From Zwartia hollandica (GTDB lineage Bacteria > Pseudomonadota > Gammaproteobacteria > Burkholderiales > Burkholderiaceae_B), in contig NZ_JAHXRI010000006.1 in the NCBI RefSeq assembly GCF_019923725.1, positions 749,696 to 813,695 on the forward strand: DNA of 64,000 bases, read 5' to 3'. The position numbers and the translations under genes are program-made. The notes below the pieces were generated by a model that saw only the letters and a program-made list of their open reading frames with translations, did not search any database and was not told where the DNA came from. How positions within the stretch are numbered: the stretch's first letter is position 1; each line of letters starts with the position of its first letter. Shown here piece by piece: positions 1 to 11,200 of this stretch.

Positions 1-638
<638 letters not shown>

Positions 639-675
639 CCCTACTTAGGGTTATTCCGCCTGTCAGATTTGACAG
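639..675. promoter_or_regulatory. Two short inverted repeats upstream of the LuxR-type gene
   Basis: CCCTA-CT-TAGGG (639-650) and CTGTCA-GATT-TGACAG (660-675) follow the panC palindrome and precede the LuxR-type HTH gene by about 60-95 bp. A compact CCCTAnnTAGGG dyad is a plausible site for a NarL/FixJ-class dimer, possibly the adjacent gene product. Binding is inference; only the dyads are seen. Confidence 0.35.
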
Positions 676-733
676 CTATCCCTGCCGGTGTCGCTATGCC
701 AGACTGCTCTTCGTCATGACACGGAGGTGCAGC

Positions 734-1003
734 ATGAAGCATGTTGAGGAAACGAATGCGCTGGGTTGGAAAGCGCTGACAGCGCGTGAGCGCGATGTTA
801 TTCACCCAGTTGCCGAAGGAAAATCAAATAAGCTTATCGCCATCGAGCTCGGTATTTCTATGCGTACTGTCGAGGCACATCGAGCGCGTATTTTTTACAA
901 GATGGGGGTGCGTAATGCAGTGCAACTGGCGCGGCATGTTTGCACACAGCCCGAGCTCAGTTGCGATGTACCAACGTCTCAAGGGCAGTTGGGTGATGAT
1001 TGA
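734..1003 (+). CDS. Stand-alone LuxR/FixJ-type helix-turn-helix protein
   Basis: This 89-residue protein is almost entirely a GerE/LuxR DNA-binding domain (about residues 15-69: LTARERDV, EGKSNKLIAIELGIS, RTVEAHRARIFYKMGV). No receiver or ligand-sensing domain precedes it, so it is either a single-domain regulator or the remnant of a longer FixJ-like response regulator. I chose ATG 734 over the in-frame ATG at 716 because GGAGG (723-727) is spaced six bases before it. Pro25 falls in the first helix, where the family usually has an aliphatic residue, which may weaken the fold. Its last 25 bases overlap the 3' end of the convergent lipoprotein gene. Confidence 0.75.
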   Translation: MKHVEETNALGWKALTARERDVIHPVAEGKSNKLIAIELGISMRTVEAHRARIFYKMGVRNAVQLARHVCTQPELSCDVPTSQGQLGDD

Positions 1004-1695
1004 TTATTGAGCTCCTTGATGGGATCAAGGTCTGGTTGACGGGTGAGGGTATAAGTCAGATTAGGTGAGTCGCCATTGATTGAAATCAGGCGCAGTACAT
1101 TTGTACTTGTCATGGCCAGCTCTGCACGCGCGTTACCCTGGCTGTTTAGCAAAACAATCCGAGGGACCGCTTGTGCTGTTGCGCGCCAGCACCCTTGGTC
1201 CGCAAGCTGAGAGGTCTTGTTGTCTTGCCCTAGGTAGGCTGCGCGGGCACGCCAACGACCATTCGGAGACATCGAAATCGTTACACGTTGCGCGACACAC
1301 TTCATTTCTGGATGGAAACAGGGCAGCGTGCCTGCAAACGTTTGTGGTTCTGGGATGAGCTCTGAACGCAAGGTGTCTGTCGGTGCGGCGGTGGAAGCGT
1401 TGGCAGCAGCGACAGGAGCAGGGGCGGTGGTCGTTTGATTTGCGCCAGCCTGTTGTTGAGCGGGGGCAGATTGATTCAAGCCGAACTGGATTTGACTCGG
1501 TGCACGCACTGCCTGCGTCGCGTACGCACCTTCAGCTTGCGCTAGCGCATCGGTTGCGGAACTGGCTGCTGGCAGGTTGTAGTAACCCGGTTGCTGCATT
1601 TGTGCACAAGCCGACAGAAGCAATGTGCTGACCAAAATGGCCGCGCTGCGTAGTTGGCTAACGTGGATCTGGTTGAGCTTGTCTTGTCCGAACAT
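979..1695 (-). CDS. NlpE-like lipoprotein
   Basis: A 238-residue exported lipoprotein. A hydrophobic signal ends in the lipobox LLLSAC (Cys30), followed by Ala, which suggests outer-membrane sorting. Residues 31-115 are low-complexity Ala/Gln/Pro/Thr, probably a flexible linker. Residues about 121-220 resemble the NlpE N-terminal barrel: GTLPC, a second Cys seven residues on (Cys126, Cys133), a strand with SPNGRW, AAYLGQDNK, a GCW motif (Cys169) and a terminal YTLTRQ strand. NlpE in E. coli is a surface-sensing lipoprotein; whether this one signals is unknown. It is transcribed divergently from the prepilin-peptidase-like gene. Confidence 0.6.
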   Translation of the reverse strand: MFGQDKLNQIHVSQLRSAAILVSTLLLSACAQMQQPGYYNLPAASSATDALAQAEGAYATQAVRAPSQIQFGLNQSAPAQQQAGANQTTTAPAPVAAANASTAAPTDTLRSELIPEPQTFAGTLPCFHPEMKCVAQRVTISMSPNGRWRARAAYLGQDNKTSQLADQGCWRATAQAVPRIVLLNSQGNARAELAMTSTNVLRLISINGDSPNLTYTLTRQPDLDPIKELNNQSSPNCP

Positions 1696-1756
1696 AATTT
1701 ACTTCCTGAGTCGAGTGCATAACTGAATTGATGCCTGCATTCTACGCATTTGCCCG

Positions 1757-1784
1757 AATCCCTGCAGATGAATCTGTAGGGATT
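1757..1784. repeat. 13-bp inverted repeat just before the prepilin-peptidase-like start
   Basis: AATCCCTGCAGAT and ATCTGTAGGGATT are separated by GA and match at 12 of 13 positions; the mismatch would be a G-U pair in RNA. The right arm contains the AGGGA that must serve as ribosome-binding site for the ATG at 1789, so the folded transcript would hide it. The AATCCCT / AGGG half-sites recall the dyad at 639-650. Confidence 0.5.
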
Positions 1785-1788
1785 TCCT

Positions 1789-2502
1789 ATGGTTGAGGAT
1801 ATTTGGGGCTTGTTTGCCGCAGGTGGGGTCGCAGGCTTGTTTGTGGGGATCCTGCTGGTCGGGACGGTGCGCCATGTATTTAGGCACTACTGGTTCTCCT
1901 GGGGGTTGATGGAGGCCTCGGACACACTACCTGTTACGCATGATGCACACACCCGGTGGTTGGACGCCAGTCTGCTGGCATCTTGCGCCCTGTGTGGGGC
2001 AGTAATCACAGCCTCGGTGCCTTGGGCAAATCCTAGTGGTCCCGAGCTACTGTGGTCGCGCTCAGTCTTTTGTGGATTGCTGGTGATGCAGGCTCGTATC
2101 GATGCCCAAACTGGGATGCTCCCTGACCGTTTAACGTTGGGGATGCTCTGGTTGGGGTTGCTCTTTAGCTTGAATGGGGGGTGGGTATCGCTCGAGCACT
2201 CGGTATCGGGGGCGGTCGCGGGCTATATTGTGCTGTGGTTGCTGATAGCGATATTTCGATTTTTCACAGGCCGTGAGGCCATGGGCTCTGGGGACTTTAA
2301 ACTGTCAGCCGCGATTGCTGCGTGGATTGGGCCGTGGTCTCTACCGGGCGTTTGGTTCGTGGCATCAGTTTGGCTTTGTGCCGCTGCAATGTTTGATCAC
2401 TTACTTGGGCGGCAGGACTTTCGAGAGCCCAGACCGTTTGGCCCCGGGTTGGCGCTTGGCGGTATTCTGATGATGTTGTTTGGTCTCACATTAACGGAGT
2501 AA
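1789..2502 (+). CDS. Reduced prepilin peptidase (A24 family)
   Basis: A polytopic membrane protein of 237 residues matching the catalytic half of PilD, the inner-membrane aspartic protease that trims type IV prepilins and type II pseudopilins. Both catalytic aspartates are visible: Asp105 in ARIDAQTGMLPD and Asp169 in the GSGDFK motif. The end PRPFGPGLALGG is also typical. The usual N-terminal cytoplasmic domain with paired Cys (zinc site, N-methylation) is missing; PilD is normally about 280-290 residues. No pilB or pilC lies upstream in this window. The gene keeps the ancestral position directly before coaE (14-base gap). Likely a processing peptidase, but its substrate is unknown. Confidence 0.75.
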   Translation: MVEDIWGLFAAGGVAGLFVGILLVGTVRHVFRHYWFSWGLMEASDTLPVTHDAHTRWLDASLLASCALCGAVITASVPWANPSGPELLWSRSVFCGLLVMQARIDAQTGMLPDRLTLGMLWLGLLFSLNGGWVSLEHSVSGAVAGYIVLWLLIAIFRFFTGREAMGSGDFKLSAAIAAWIGPWSLPGVWFVASVWLCAAAMFDHLLGRQDFREPRPFGPGLALGGILMMLFGLTLTE

Positions 2503-2516
2503 CAAGGAATGGCGGC

Positions 2517-3125
2517 ATGTTTAAGCTTGGTCTGACCGGAGGGATTGGCTCCGGTAAGACTTACGTAGCCAACTTATTGGCGGGGTGGGGTGCCAGCGTG
2601 ATCGATACGGATCTGATCGCACATACGTTGACAGCGCCCGAGGGCCTTGCGATTGCACCCATACGAGAGGCTTTTGGGTCCGAGCTGATCAAACCAGACG
2701 GTGCGCTTGATCGTGCCCGTATGCGTGAGTTGGTATTTTCGGCCCCTGTAATGCGTTCTACGCTAGAAGGGATTCTCCACCCTTTGATTGCTCAGGAAGT
2801 CTTTGTCCAGGCAAAGGCGGCGACTGGGCTTTACGCTGTTTTTGTTGTCCCCTTATTGGTAGAGTCCGGTCGTTGGCGAGATCGGATAGATCGGCTTTGC
2901 GTCGTGGATTGTGAAGAGGAAACTCAAATTGAGCGTGTTCACGCGCGCTCTGGCATCCCTGCGGACACGATACGTCGCATCATGGCTGCGCAGGCGACTA
3001 GAGCAGAAAGATTGGCCGCTGCGGATGACATAATTGTCAATTCGGCAAACACTAGCTTGGCGGAACTCGACAAACAAGTGTTGGTCCTACACGAGGGGTG
3101 GTGTAACCTATCAATATCTGGATAA
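2517..3125 (+). CDS. coaE: Dephospho-CoA kinase
   Basis: CoaE phosphorylates the 3'-hydroxyl of dephospho-CoA, the last step of coenzyme A synthesis. At 202 residues it has family length. The P-loop GGIGSGKT is at residues 8-15, and the DTDLIAH and PLLVESG motifs are present. AAGGA lies a short distance upstream of ATG 2517. It sits between the prepilin peptidase and zapD, the usual order in beta- and gammaproteobacteria. Confidence 0.95.
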   Translation: MFKLGLTGGIGSGKTYVANLLAGWGASVIDTDLIAHTLTAPEGLAIAPIREAFGSELIKPDGALDRARMRELVFSAPVMRSTLEGILHPLIAQEVFVQAKAATGLYAVFVVPLLVESGRWRDRIDRLCVVDCEEETQIERVHARSGIPADTIRRIMAAQATRAERLAAADDIIVNSANTSLAELDKQVLVLHEGWCNLSISG

Positions 3126-3171
3126 ATGCGCGCATTTTTGGTGCATCATCCGCCTTTTGCGACAAATATCT

Positions 3172-3924
3172 GTGATTCTTTTTGAATATCCTTTTAACGA
3201 GCGAATCCGTGCGCTGATGCGTCTGGAGTCCTTGCTTGACCGGATGATATTTTTCGCCAAGCCAGGCGATGCACGACACCATCAGGTTGCCTTGGCGGCC
3301 CTATTTGATCTGCTTGATGCGACTGAGCGCACGGATGTGAAATCCAGTGTCTTGCAGGATTTGGAGCGCCAGCGCAATGTTCTTGCCTCGCTTAAAGATC
3401 ATCCGAGCGTCGATGAAAAAACCTTAGCGACTATGCTTATTGAGCTCGAGAAAGTCGCAGCCAATTTGAATGCAGTGGGCAAAACCGGACAAGAACTTCG
3501 CGCGAACGAGTGGTTAAGCAGTTTGCGTGGCAGACTCGCTGTGCCTGGTGGTGGAACGCAAGTGGATATGCCGTCTTTTCATGCCTGGCAGTACCGCACA
3601 GAGGCTGAGCGTTGCAGTGACCTAGAGCGATGGATGTCAACGCTCATGCCCTTGCATGCCGGCATTTCAATGGTCATGCGACTATTGCGTGAAACTGGTC
3701 AGGCAACAGACGCAGTAGCGCCTAAAGGAGCCTTTCAACAAATGCTAGCAGGTAAAACCTACCAGCTTTTGCGGGTATGGGTTGAAGAATCCCTTGGCGT
3801 GTTTCCTGAAATCAGCGCCAACAAGTACATGGTCTGGATTCGTTACTCTGCGCAGGATGGCGAGCACCGACCCCATGCGGTCACGCATGACGTCAACTTC
3901 AAAATGACTCTTTGTGCCCTTTAG
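3172..3924 (+). CDS. zapD: Cell division protein ZapD
   Basis: ZapD (YacF) bundles FtsZ filaments and stabilises the division ring. I place the start at GTG 3172 because the family begins ILFEYPFNERIR; this gives 250 residues, the usual length. The upstream in-frame extension to 3034 overlaps coaE and has no family resemblance. Helical segments ALMRLESLLDRM and the C-terminal VWIRYSAQDGE region fit the family. The yacG gene that commonly follows zapD is absent; the RND operon begins 17 bases downstream. Confidence 0.92.
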   Translation: MILFEYPFNERIRALMRLESLLDRMIFFAKPGDARHHQVALAALFDLLDATERTDVKSSVLQDLERQRNVLASLKDHPSVDEKTLATMLIELEKVAANLNAVGKTGQELRANEWLSSLRGRLAVPGGGTQVDMPSFHAWQYRTEAERCSDLERWMSTLMPLHAGISMVMRLLRETGQATDAVAPKGAFQQMLAGKTYQLLRVWVEESLGVFPEISANKYMVWIRYSAQDGEHRPHAVTHDVNFKMTLCAL

Positions 3925-3941
3925 GGCCAGTTGGAATCCCT

Positions 3942-5171
3942 ATGTCTGAGCATGTGCCTTCCAGGTCCGCCCGTCGGCTGCCTTGGGTTTGGATCGTTGT
4001 AATCTTGGCAGCACTTACTGGCGGTACGTATTGGTGGTTAAGCGATGGCGGCCAGCAAGTAGCACCCAAGAAGCCACAGGGAGGCATGACTCCGATGGTG
4101 CCTGTCAGGGTGCAGGCGGCCGTCTCTGAAAATCTTGATATTTATTTGCGTGGTCTTGGAACGGTGACCGCTTTCAACACAGTCACTGTGCGTAGTCGTG
4201 TGCAAGGTGAATTAGTCGAGGTTCTTTTTAAAGAGGGTGAGAGCGTAAAAGCGGGCGATATATTGGCCCGCATTGATCCTCGACCGTTTGAGGTTGCACT
4301 CGATCAGGCACTGGGTGCCCAGCAACAAAATCAAGCGCAGTATGAGAATGCAAAACGCGATTTGCAGCGCTATCAGACCTTACGCAAGCAGGATTCAATT
4401 GCTCCCCAGCTGCTCGACACACAAGCTGCCCTCGTACGTAAATTTGAAGGTCTGATTAAAAGTGATCAGGCCACCGTCGATAATGCACGCTTGCAACTAA
4501 GCTACACCACCATCACCGCTCCTATCGCAGGCCGACTTGGGCTGCGTCGTGTGGATGCAGGCAATCTTGTGAACGCGAACGATCCGGCTGGTGTTGTTGT
4601 GATTACGCAAACACAGCCGATCGCCGTGATGTTTACACTGCCAGAAAATGATTTACCTGCCGTGCGCGAACCCATGCTTGGCGGACAAATACTCGCCGTC
4701 GATGCCTATGATCGTGCAGATATGAATCGTTTGGCAGAGGGCAAACTCTCATCGATTGACAATCAAATTGATATCGCAACGGGGACGGTCAAGCTTAAGG
4801 CTGAATTTGCTAATCAGACTGACGCGTTGTTTCCGAACCAGTTCGTTAATATTCGAATGAAGGTACGCACATTACAAAACGCCCTCACGATCCCAGCGGC
4901 TGCCGTACAGCAAGGAAATCGTGGCGCCTTTGTATATGTTGTTGAGGCTGATGACACGGCAGCGGTTAAGCCCATCAAAATAGGCGATCGTAGCGGTGAA
5001 CGAGTCGTCATCCTGGACGGCATCAAGGTGGGCGACCGTGTGGTCCTTGAGGGCACCGATAGGTTGCGCGCCGGTGCCAAAGTTCGCGTTATCGGAGCGC
5101 CGAGCGCTTCTGGTGAACCCAATAATGCGGCTCGACGCCCTGCCGGCGCATCGGGGTCCGCGCGGCCGTGA
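3942..5171 (+). CDS. mdtA: RND efflux periplasmic adaptor (MdtA type)
   Basis: The membrane-fusion protein linking the RND pump to the outer-membrane channel. It has 409 residues: an N-terminal membrane anchor (about 12-33), a lipoyl/barrel-sandwich region ([20 protein letters not shown]), a helical hairpin rich in Gln ([17 protein letters not shown]), the return strand [13 protein letters not shown], and a C-terminal beta region ending near [16 protein letters not shown]. The first ATG with family-like sequence is at 3942; a GTG at 3912 lies inside zapD. It is the first gene of a tightly packed operon with overlapping or touching ends, so the parts are probably co-translated. Substrates are not predictable from sequence. 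Confidence 0.9.
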   Translation: MSEHVPSRSARRLPWVWIVVILAALTGGTYWWLSDGGQQVAPKKPQGGMTPMVPVRVQAAVSENLDIYLRGLGTVTAFNTVTVRSRVQGELVEVLFKEGESVKAGDILARIDPRPFEVALDQALGAQQQNQAQYENAKRDLQRYQTLRKQDSIAPQLLDTQAALVRKFEGLIKSDQATVDNARLQLSYTTITAPIAGRLGLRRVDAGNLVNANDPAGVVVITQTQPIAVMFTLPENDLPAVREPMLGGQILAVDAYDRADMNRLAEGKLSSIDNQIDIATGTVKLKAEFANQTDALFPNQFVNIRMKVRTLQNALTIPAAAVQQGNRGAFVYVVEADDTAAVKPIKIGDRSGERVVILDGIKVGDRVVLEGTDRLRAGAKVRVIGAPSASGEPNNAARRPAGASGSARP

Positions 5172-8100
5172 ATCTCTCGCGCCCCTTTATTCTGCGACCA
5201 GTCGCCACAACATTGGCGATGATCGCCTTATTGCTCTCGGGCTTGATCGCGTATCGATGGCTCCCAGTATCGTCCTTACCTGAGGTGGATTATCCAACTA
5301 TCCAGGCGACCACGTTTTACCCTGGTGCAAGCCCAGAGGTGATGGCGGCCTTAGTGACTTCCCCGCTCGAGCGTCAATTCGGGCAAATGCCCGGACTACG
5401 CCAGATGACTTCCAGTAGTTCGGCCGGGGCATCGATCATTACCTTGCAATTCGCGCTCTCACTGCGCTTGGATGTGGCCGAGCAGCAAGTGCAGGCAGCC
5501 ATTAATGCAGCAAGTAACTTGTTGCCTCGAGACCTGCCTGTACCGCCTATCTATAACAAAGTTAATCCAGCAGATGCGCCAGTGATTACGTTGGCGATTA
5601 CTTCGCCCACTGTGCCATTGCCGCAAATTCGTGATTTAGTTGATACACGGATGGCGCAGAAAATATCGCAAGTTGCTGGTGTTGGGTTGGTGAGTGTGGC
5701 GGGAGGGCAGCGACCGGCGATGCGCATCCAGGCAAATCCACAGTCACTTGCAGCATATGGGTTGACGTTGGCAGACGTGCGTACCGCAGTGGTGGGGGCG
5801 AACGTTAACCAACCCAAAGGGACCTTGGATGGCCCGGCTCGCTCGACCACGATAAACGCCAATGACCAATTAAAGAACCCTAGCGACTACATGGATTTAG
5901 TGGTGACTTACCGCAACGATGCACCGTTGCGTGTGTCAGATGTTGCGTCCGTTTTGATGGAGGCCGAGGATTCACGACTCGCAGCCTGGGCAGATACACA
6001 ACCTGCGATTCTTCTTAACGTGCAGCGACAGCCGGGTGCCAATGTCATCGATGTGGTCAATCGCATTCAGTCCTTGCTACCGCAGTTGCGGACCGCGTTG
6101 CCTGCCAACCTCGACGTGACCGTGATGTCGGACCGCACCCAAACGATTCGCGCGTCGGTACGAGACGTGCAGGTCGAAATGTTTATTGCCATTGGTTTGG
6201 TAGTGTTGGTGACTTTTGTGTTCCTGCGCACATTAACAGCCACCTTGATTCCAAGCGTTGTTGTGCCCCTGTCCCTTGTGGGAACTTTTGGGATCATGTA
6301 CTTGGCTGGTTTCAGTATTAACAATCTGACCTTGATGGCCTTGACGATCGCGACGGGCTTTGTAGTGGATGATGCGATTGTCATGATAGAAAATATCGCA
6401 CGCTACTTGGAACGCGGTGATACGCCGATGCAGGCAGCACTCAAGGGTGCGTCACAAATTGGCTTTACCTTGGTGTCGCTCACGTTATCGTTAATTGCGG
6501 TATTGATCCCCTTGCTTTTCATGACCGAGGTGGTGGGGCGTTTGTTTCGAGAGTTTGCTGTCACCCTCGCTGTTGCAATATTGCTTTCTTTGCTTATATC
6601 GCTAACGTTGACACCGATGATGTGCGCGCGTCTGTTGCGCGCCGGGGATCATGATCGTGGAGGCTGGCTTGCTCAATTTGTTCAGAAAAAAATCGATGAA
6701 CTGATCGTGACCTACGGTGTGGCGTTGCGCTGGGTGTTGGCGCGGCAAGGATTAACGTTGGTCGTCGCACTCGGCACCTTCGTACTGACCGCATTGTTTT
6801 ATATAGCGATTCCCAAAGGTTTTTTCCCACTGCAGGATACGGGATTGATACAGATCGTGACCCAAGCGCCGCAGAATTTAGCGTTTGCTGCCATGGCTGA
6901 GCGACAGCAGTCTGCAGTAAAGACAATCCTACAAGATCCCGATGTGAGTGGCGTGTCCTCCTTTATCGGTATTGACGGGGTCAATGAAACCGTCAATACC
7001 GGGCGAATACAAGTTGCCTTGAAGCCACACGGTCAGCGACGTTCAGCTATTTCTGAGGTGATGGGTCGGCTGCAGACGGAGCTCGAGTTCGTGGCTGGTT
7101 TGCAGTTCTATTTGCAGCCGGTACAAGACCTCACAGTCGAGGACCGCGTGAGCCGCACGCAGTATCAGCTAACCCTAGAAAGCGCAGACTCTGAATTGCT
7201 TGCGATATGGGTACCAAAACTTGTGGATGCCCTGCGCGCCAAGCCACAGCTTGCAGATGTCATTGATGACATGCAAGAGGATGGCCTCAACACCTTTATT
7301 GATATTGATCGCGATGCTGCTGCAAGACTAGGAGTGTCTGCTGCTGCGATTGATGATGCTCTATACGACGCTTTTGGCCAACGACAGATCTCGACGGTAT
7401 TTACGCAATCGAATCAGTATCGTGTCGTGATTGAAGTACCCGAGCAGTTTCGCCGCGATCCGGGATCTCTCTCGACGGTCTATGTCAAAAGTACGACAGG
7501 TAAGCCGATTGCTTTGACGAGCGTGGTGAAGGTCACTGAGGGACGCTCGCCTCTTGTGATTAATCGCTTAGACCAATTCCCCTCCGTCACCGTATCGTTC
7601 AATTTGAAGCCAGGGGCCTCATTGTCGAGCGCGGTAGATTCTGTCACCCAAGCAACGAAAGAAATTGGTTTGCCCTTGAGTGTTCAGACCCGCTTTCAGG
7701 GCGCCGCACGCGCCTATGAGGCGTCACTCTCCAGCACCTTGTTATTGATTCTGGCTGCAGTCATCACGATGTATATCGTACTTGGCGTACTGTACGAAAG
7801 TTTCATTCATCCCGTCACGATTCTTTCTACTCTGCCTTCTGCGGCGATTGGCGCCTTACTTGCTTTGCAGTTGTCAGGTCGCGATCTCGATATGATCGGC
7901 ATTATTGGCATCATCCTGCTGATTGGTATCGTCAAGAAGAACGCCATCATGATGATTGATTTCGCACTCGAGGCTGAGCGCAAACTCAAACTGTCAGCGC
8001 GCGAGGCCATCGAGCAGGCAGCGATCCTGCGGTTTCGTCCTATTTTGATGACAACGCTTGCCGCCTTGTTTGGTGCGGTTCCTTTGATGCTGTCGACAGG

Positions 8101-8257
8101 CACGGGGTCTGAATTGCGTCAGCCCCTAGGTTTGGTGATGGTGGGGGGGCTCATCGTGAGCCAGGTTTTGACACTCTTTACAACGCCCGTGATCTATCTT
8201 TTCTTTGATCGTCTGCACGGCCGTAATATGCCCGTTGTTCAAGGAGGGGCCCAGTAA
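5168..8257 (+). CDS. mdtB: RND efflux pump subunit (MdtB type)
   Basis: An inner-membrane proton-driven RND transporter of 1029 residues. The N-terminus [15 protein letters not shown] is characteristic of the MdtB/MdtC clade. The proton-relay aspartate pair of transmembrane helix 4 is present (Asp401-Asp402 in [12 protein letters not shown]), as is the second-half motif [14 protein letters not shown]. It starts with GTG at 5168, overlapping the end of the adaptor gene by four bases. MdtB and MdtC form a mixed trimer in E. coli, which fits the tandem arrangement here. Confidence 0.92.
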   Translation: MNLSRPFILRPVATTLAMIALLLSGLIAYRWLPVSSLPEVDYPTIQATTFYPGASPEVMAALVTSPLERQFGQMPGLRQMTSSSSAGASIITLQFALSLRLDVAEQQVQAAINAASNLLPRDLPVPPIYNKVNPADAPVITLAITSPTVPLPQIRDLVDTRMAQKISQVAGVGLVSVAGGQRPAMRIQANPQSLAAYGLTLADVRTAVVGANVNQPKGTLDGPARSTTINANDQLKNPSDYMDLVVTYRNDAPLRVSDVASVLMEAEDSRLAAWADTQPAILLNVQRQPGANVIDVVNRIQSLLPQLRTALPANLDVTVMSDRTQTIRASVRDVQVEMFIAIGLVVLVTFVFLRTLTATLIPSVVVPLSLVGTFGIMYLAGFSINNLTLMALTIATGFVVDDAIVMIENIARYLERGDTPMQAALKGASQIGFTLVSLTLSLIAVLIPLLFMTEVVGRLFREFAVTLAVAILLSLLISLTLTPMMCARLLRAGDHDRGGWLAQFVQKKIDELIVTYGVALRWVLARQGLTLVVALGTFVLTALFYIAIPKGFFPLQDTGLIQIVTQAPQNLAFAAMAERQQSAVKTILQDPDVSGVSSFIGIDGVNETVNTGRIQVALKPHGQRRSAISEVMGRLQTELEFVAGLQFYLQPVQDLTVEDRVSRTQYQLTLESADSELLAIWVPKLVDALRAKPQLADVIDDMQEDGLNTFIDIDRDAAARLGVSAAAIDDALYDAFGQRQISTVFTQSNQYRVVIEVPEQFRRDPGSLSTVYVKSTTGKPIALTSVVKVTEGRSPLVINRLDQFPSVTVSFNLKPGASLSSAVDSVTQATKEIGLPLSVQTRFQGAARAYEASLSSTLLLILAAVITMYIVLGVLYESFIHPVTILSTLPSAAIGALLALQLSGRDLDMIGIIGIILLIGIVKKNAIMMIDFALEAERKLKLSAREAIEQAAILRFRPILMTTLAALFGAVPLMLSTGTGSELRQPLGLVMVGGLIVSQVLTLFTTPVIYLFFDRLHGRNMPVVQGGAQ

Positions 8258-11200
8258 TGAGTCTGTCCGGGCCATTTATTGTGCGCCCCGTGGCCACAAC
8301 GTTGATCTGGCTTGGGGTGGTACTAGCCGGCTTGCTGGCACATAGTCTGCTACCCATCGCGCCCCTGCCACAAATTGAGTTGCCTTCGATCTCGGTGCGC
8401 GCTGACATGCCTGGGGCAAGTCCTGAGGTGATGGCGGCAACCGTGGCGACTCCGCTTGAGCGCTCCTTGGGGACGATTGCGGGCCTAACCGAAATGACTT
8501 CGCGCAGCACAACGGGCCAGACGCGTATCACCTTGCAGTTCGACTTAAGTCGCGACATCAGCCGCGCTGCGACCGACGTACAGGGAGCGATAAACGCAGC
8601 ACGCGCCATGATGCCAAGTGGGCTGCGTAACAACCCTTCTTATAAAAAAGCGAATCCGTCTGCTGCGCCGATCATGACGCTTGCGCTGACGTCTGCGACT
8701 TTGTCCCAAGGCCAGTTGTATGACATTGCTTCGACGACTGTTCAGCAAAAGTTATCCCAAGTCCAGGGAGTAGGTGAGGTTCAAATTGGTGGCAGCTCAT
8801 TACCTGCAGTCAGAGTCGATCTTGATCCTGAAAAGCTGACGCAGTATGGTGTGTCGTTGGAGGCCGTCCGCATGGCCATCGCGGCAGCAAACTCCACGCG
8901 ACCAAAGGGATTTCTAGAGAACGACACGCTTCGTTGGCAAATAGTTGCCAACGATCAACTCTGGAAGGCATCCGACTATCGCCCTCTGATCGTCGCTTGG
9001 CGAAATGGAGCAGCGGTACGCTTGTCTGATGTTGCGCAGGTCGAGGACTCTGTTGAAGACACCTTTAATCTTGGCTATTTCAATGCGCAACAGGCAATCT
9101 TGGTGCTTGTGCGCAGCGAGGCGAAGGCAAACATCATTGAGACGGTTGATCAGATCCGTGCTGATTTACCTGTCTTGCGGGCTATGTTGCCCGCGGATGT
9201 GACGCTTGATGTCGCGCAGGATCGTACGCCGTCCATCCGGGCCTCCGTGCGCGAGGCAGAGCACACGCTCGTCATTGCTATTGGTCTTGTGATGCTAGTT
9301 GTGTTGCTGTTTTTACGGAACTGGCGCGCAGCCTTGATCCCAACTGTGGCAGTCCCTGTATCGCTGATCGGGACCTTCGGGGTGATGTATTTGGCGGGCT
9401 ATTCGTTGAATACGATGTCCTTGATGGCCTTGATTGTGGCGACGGGGTTTGTTGTTGACGATGCGATCGTTGTGCTTGAGAACATCATGCGGCACATTGA
9501 ACGTGGCGAATCTGTAAAACGCGCCGCGCTGCGTGGCACGCGGGAGGTTGGGTTTACCGTTCTATCGATGAGCATTTCCTTGATCGCTGTTTTTATACCG
9601 ATTCTGTTAATGGGGGGCCTCCCTGGACGTTTGTTCCGTGAATTCGCGGTGACCTTGTCAGCGGCGATCGTTATTTCGATGCTGGTCTCACTGACCCTAA
9701 CGCCCATGATGGCAGCACGCATGCTACGGCGACAAGAAAAGGATGAGGTTGCGTCTCGAACACCTGGTTTTATTGGACGTATGCTTGACGCTGCGCTGAA
9801 TGCCACCGTCAGAGGTTACTCGTTGACGCTCGACTGGGCACTGCGTCATGGTCGGATCATGATGTTGTTGTTGGCCGCGACAATTGGATTGAATTTTTAT
9901 CTTTACGGAGCCGTACCAAAAGGTTTTTTTCCGCAACAAGACACGGGCATGATGCTGGGATTTTTTTCGGCAGATGAGGGTACATCTTTTGAGTCAATGA
10001 AGCCTAAGCTTGATCGATTTCGACAAATCTTAATGCGGGATCCCGCGATTAGCACCGTGACGGCTTATGCCAACGGGCGTGGTGGTAGCAACTTCAGCTT
10101 TTTAGCCGTACAACTAAAACCCTTTGCCGAGCGCAAGGTCTCGGTACGTGAGGTGATCAATCGTTTGCGGCCACAGCTCAGTGGTAATCCAGGAGCACGT
10201 CTATTTTTAGTGCCGCAGCAAGACATTCGGATCGGCGGTCGGCAAAGTAGCTCTCAGTATCAGTACACCTTAATGGCGAGCGAGCTTGGTGATTTAAAAG
10301 AGTGGTTGCCCAAGGTGCAAGAGGCGCTGGCGAAATTGCCAGAACTCGTGGATGTGGATACTGACGTTGAGGATCGAGGAAGGCAGGTCTCTATTCTTGT
10401 AGACCGTGATGCAGCGCAACGCTTGGGGATTTCGATGGCCAGCATCTCGGCCGTTCTGAATAACTCGTTTAGTCAGAGACAGATCTCGGTGATGTATGGC
10501 GCTCGCAATCAATATCGAGTCGTCATGGGAGTCGCTCCACGCTTTGCGCAAGATCCGGACTCTTTGAATGATGTGTATGTGCTGAGCCAGACGGGTCAGC
10601 GCGTACCGTTTTCTGCGTTTGCAAAGTTCGAGGTCAGCAATTCACCGTTGAGTGTCCGACATCAAGGGTTGTTGGCCGCAGATACGATCTCGTTTGATTT
10701 GGCCCCAGATGTTTCACTTGGCCAGGCGAGTAAAGCCATTGAGCAAGCTGTGTCTGAAATTAACTTGCCAAGTGAGCGGATACAGGCGGGCTTTCAGGGT
10801 ACTGCCAAAGCCTTGCAAAGCGCGCTGTCGAATCAGCCGTGGTTGATTTTGGCGGCGTTGGTCACCATGTATATTGTTTTGGGGATGCTGTATGAGAGTA
10901 CGATTCATCCGCTGACGATTTTGTCGACACTGCCCTCGGCGGGTGTAGGTGCCTTACTCGCCTTGTTATTGCTTAAGACCGAGTTCACCCTGATCGCGCT
11001 GATTGGCGTGTTTCTATTGATAGGTATTGTGAAGAAAAACGCCATCATGATGGTGGATTTTGCCTTGGATGCCCAGCGCAGGCTCGGGCTTTCGCCGCGC
11101 GATGCGATCCATCAGGCCTGTTTGACGCGTTTCCGTCCTATTCTAATGACCACCGCGGCAGCTATTTTCGGTGCGATGCCTTTGGTCTTCGCATCGGGCG

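Noticed and set aside
786-1010. Second frame overlapping the LuxR-type gene
   Set aside because: A shadow frame without a ribosome-binding site or recognisable domain.
3034-3171. N-terminal extension of zapD
   Set aside because: It overlaps coaE and has no family resemblance; the family sequence begins at GTG 3172.
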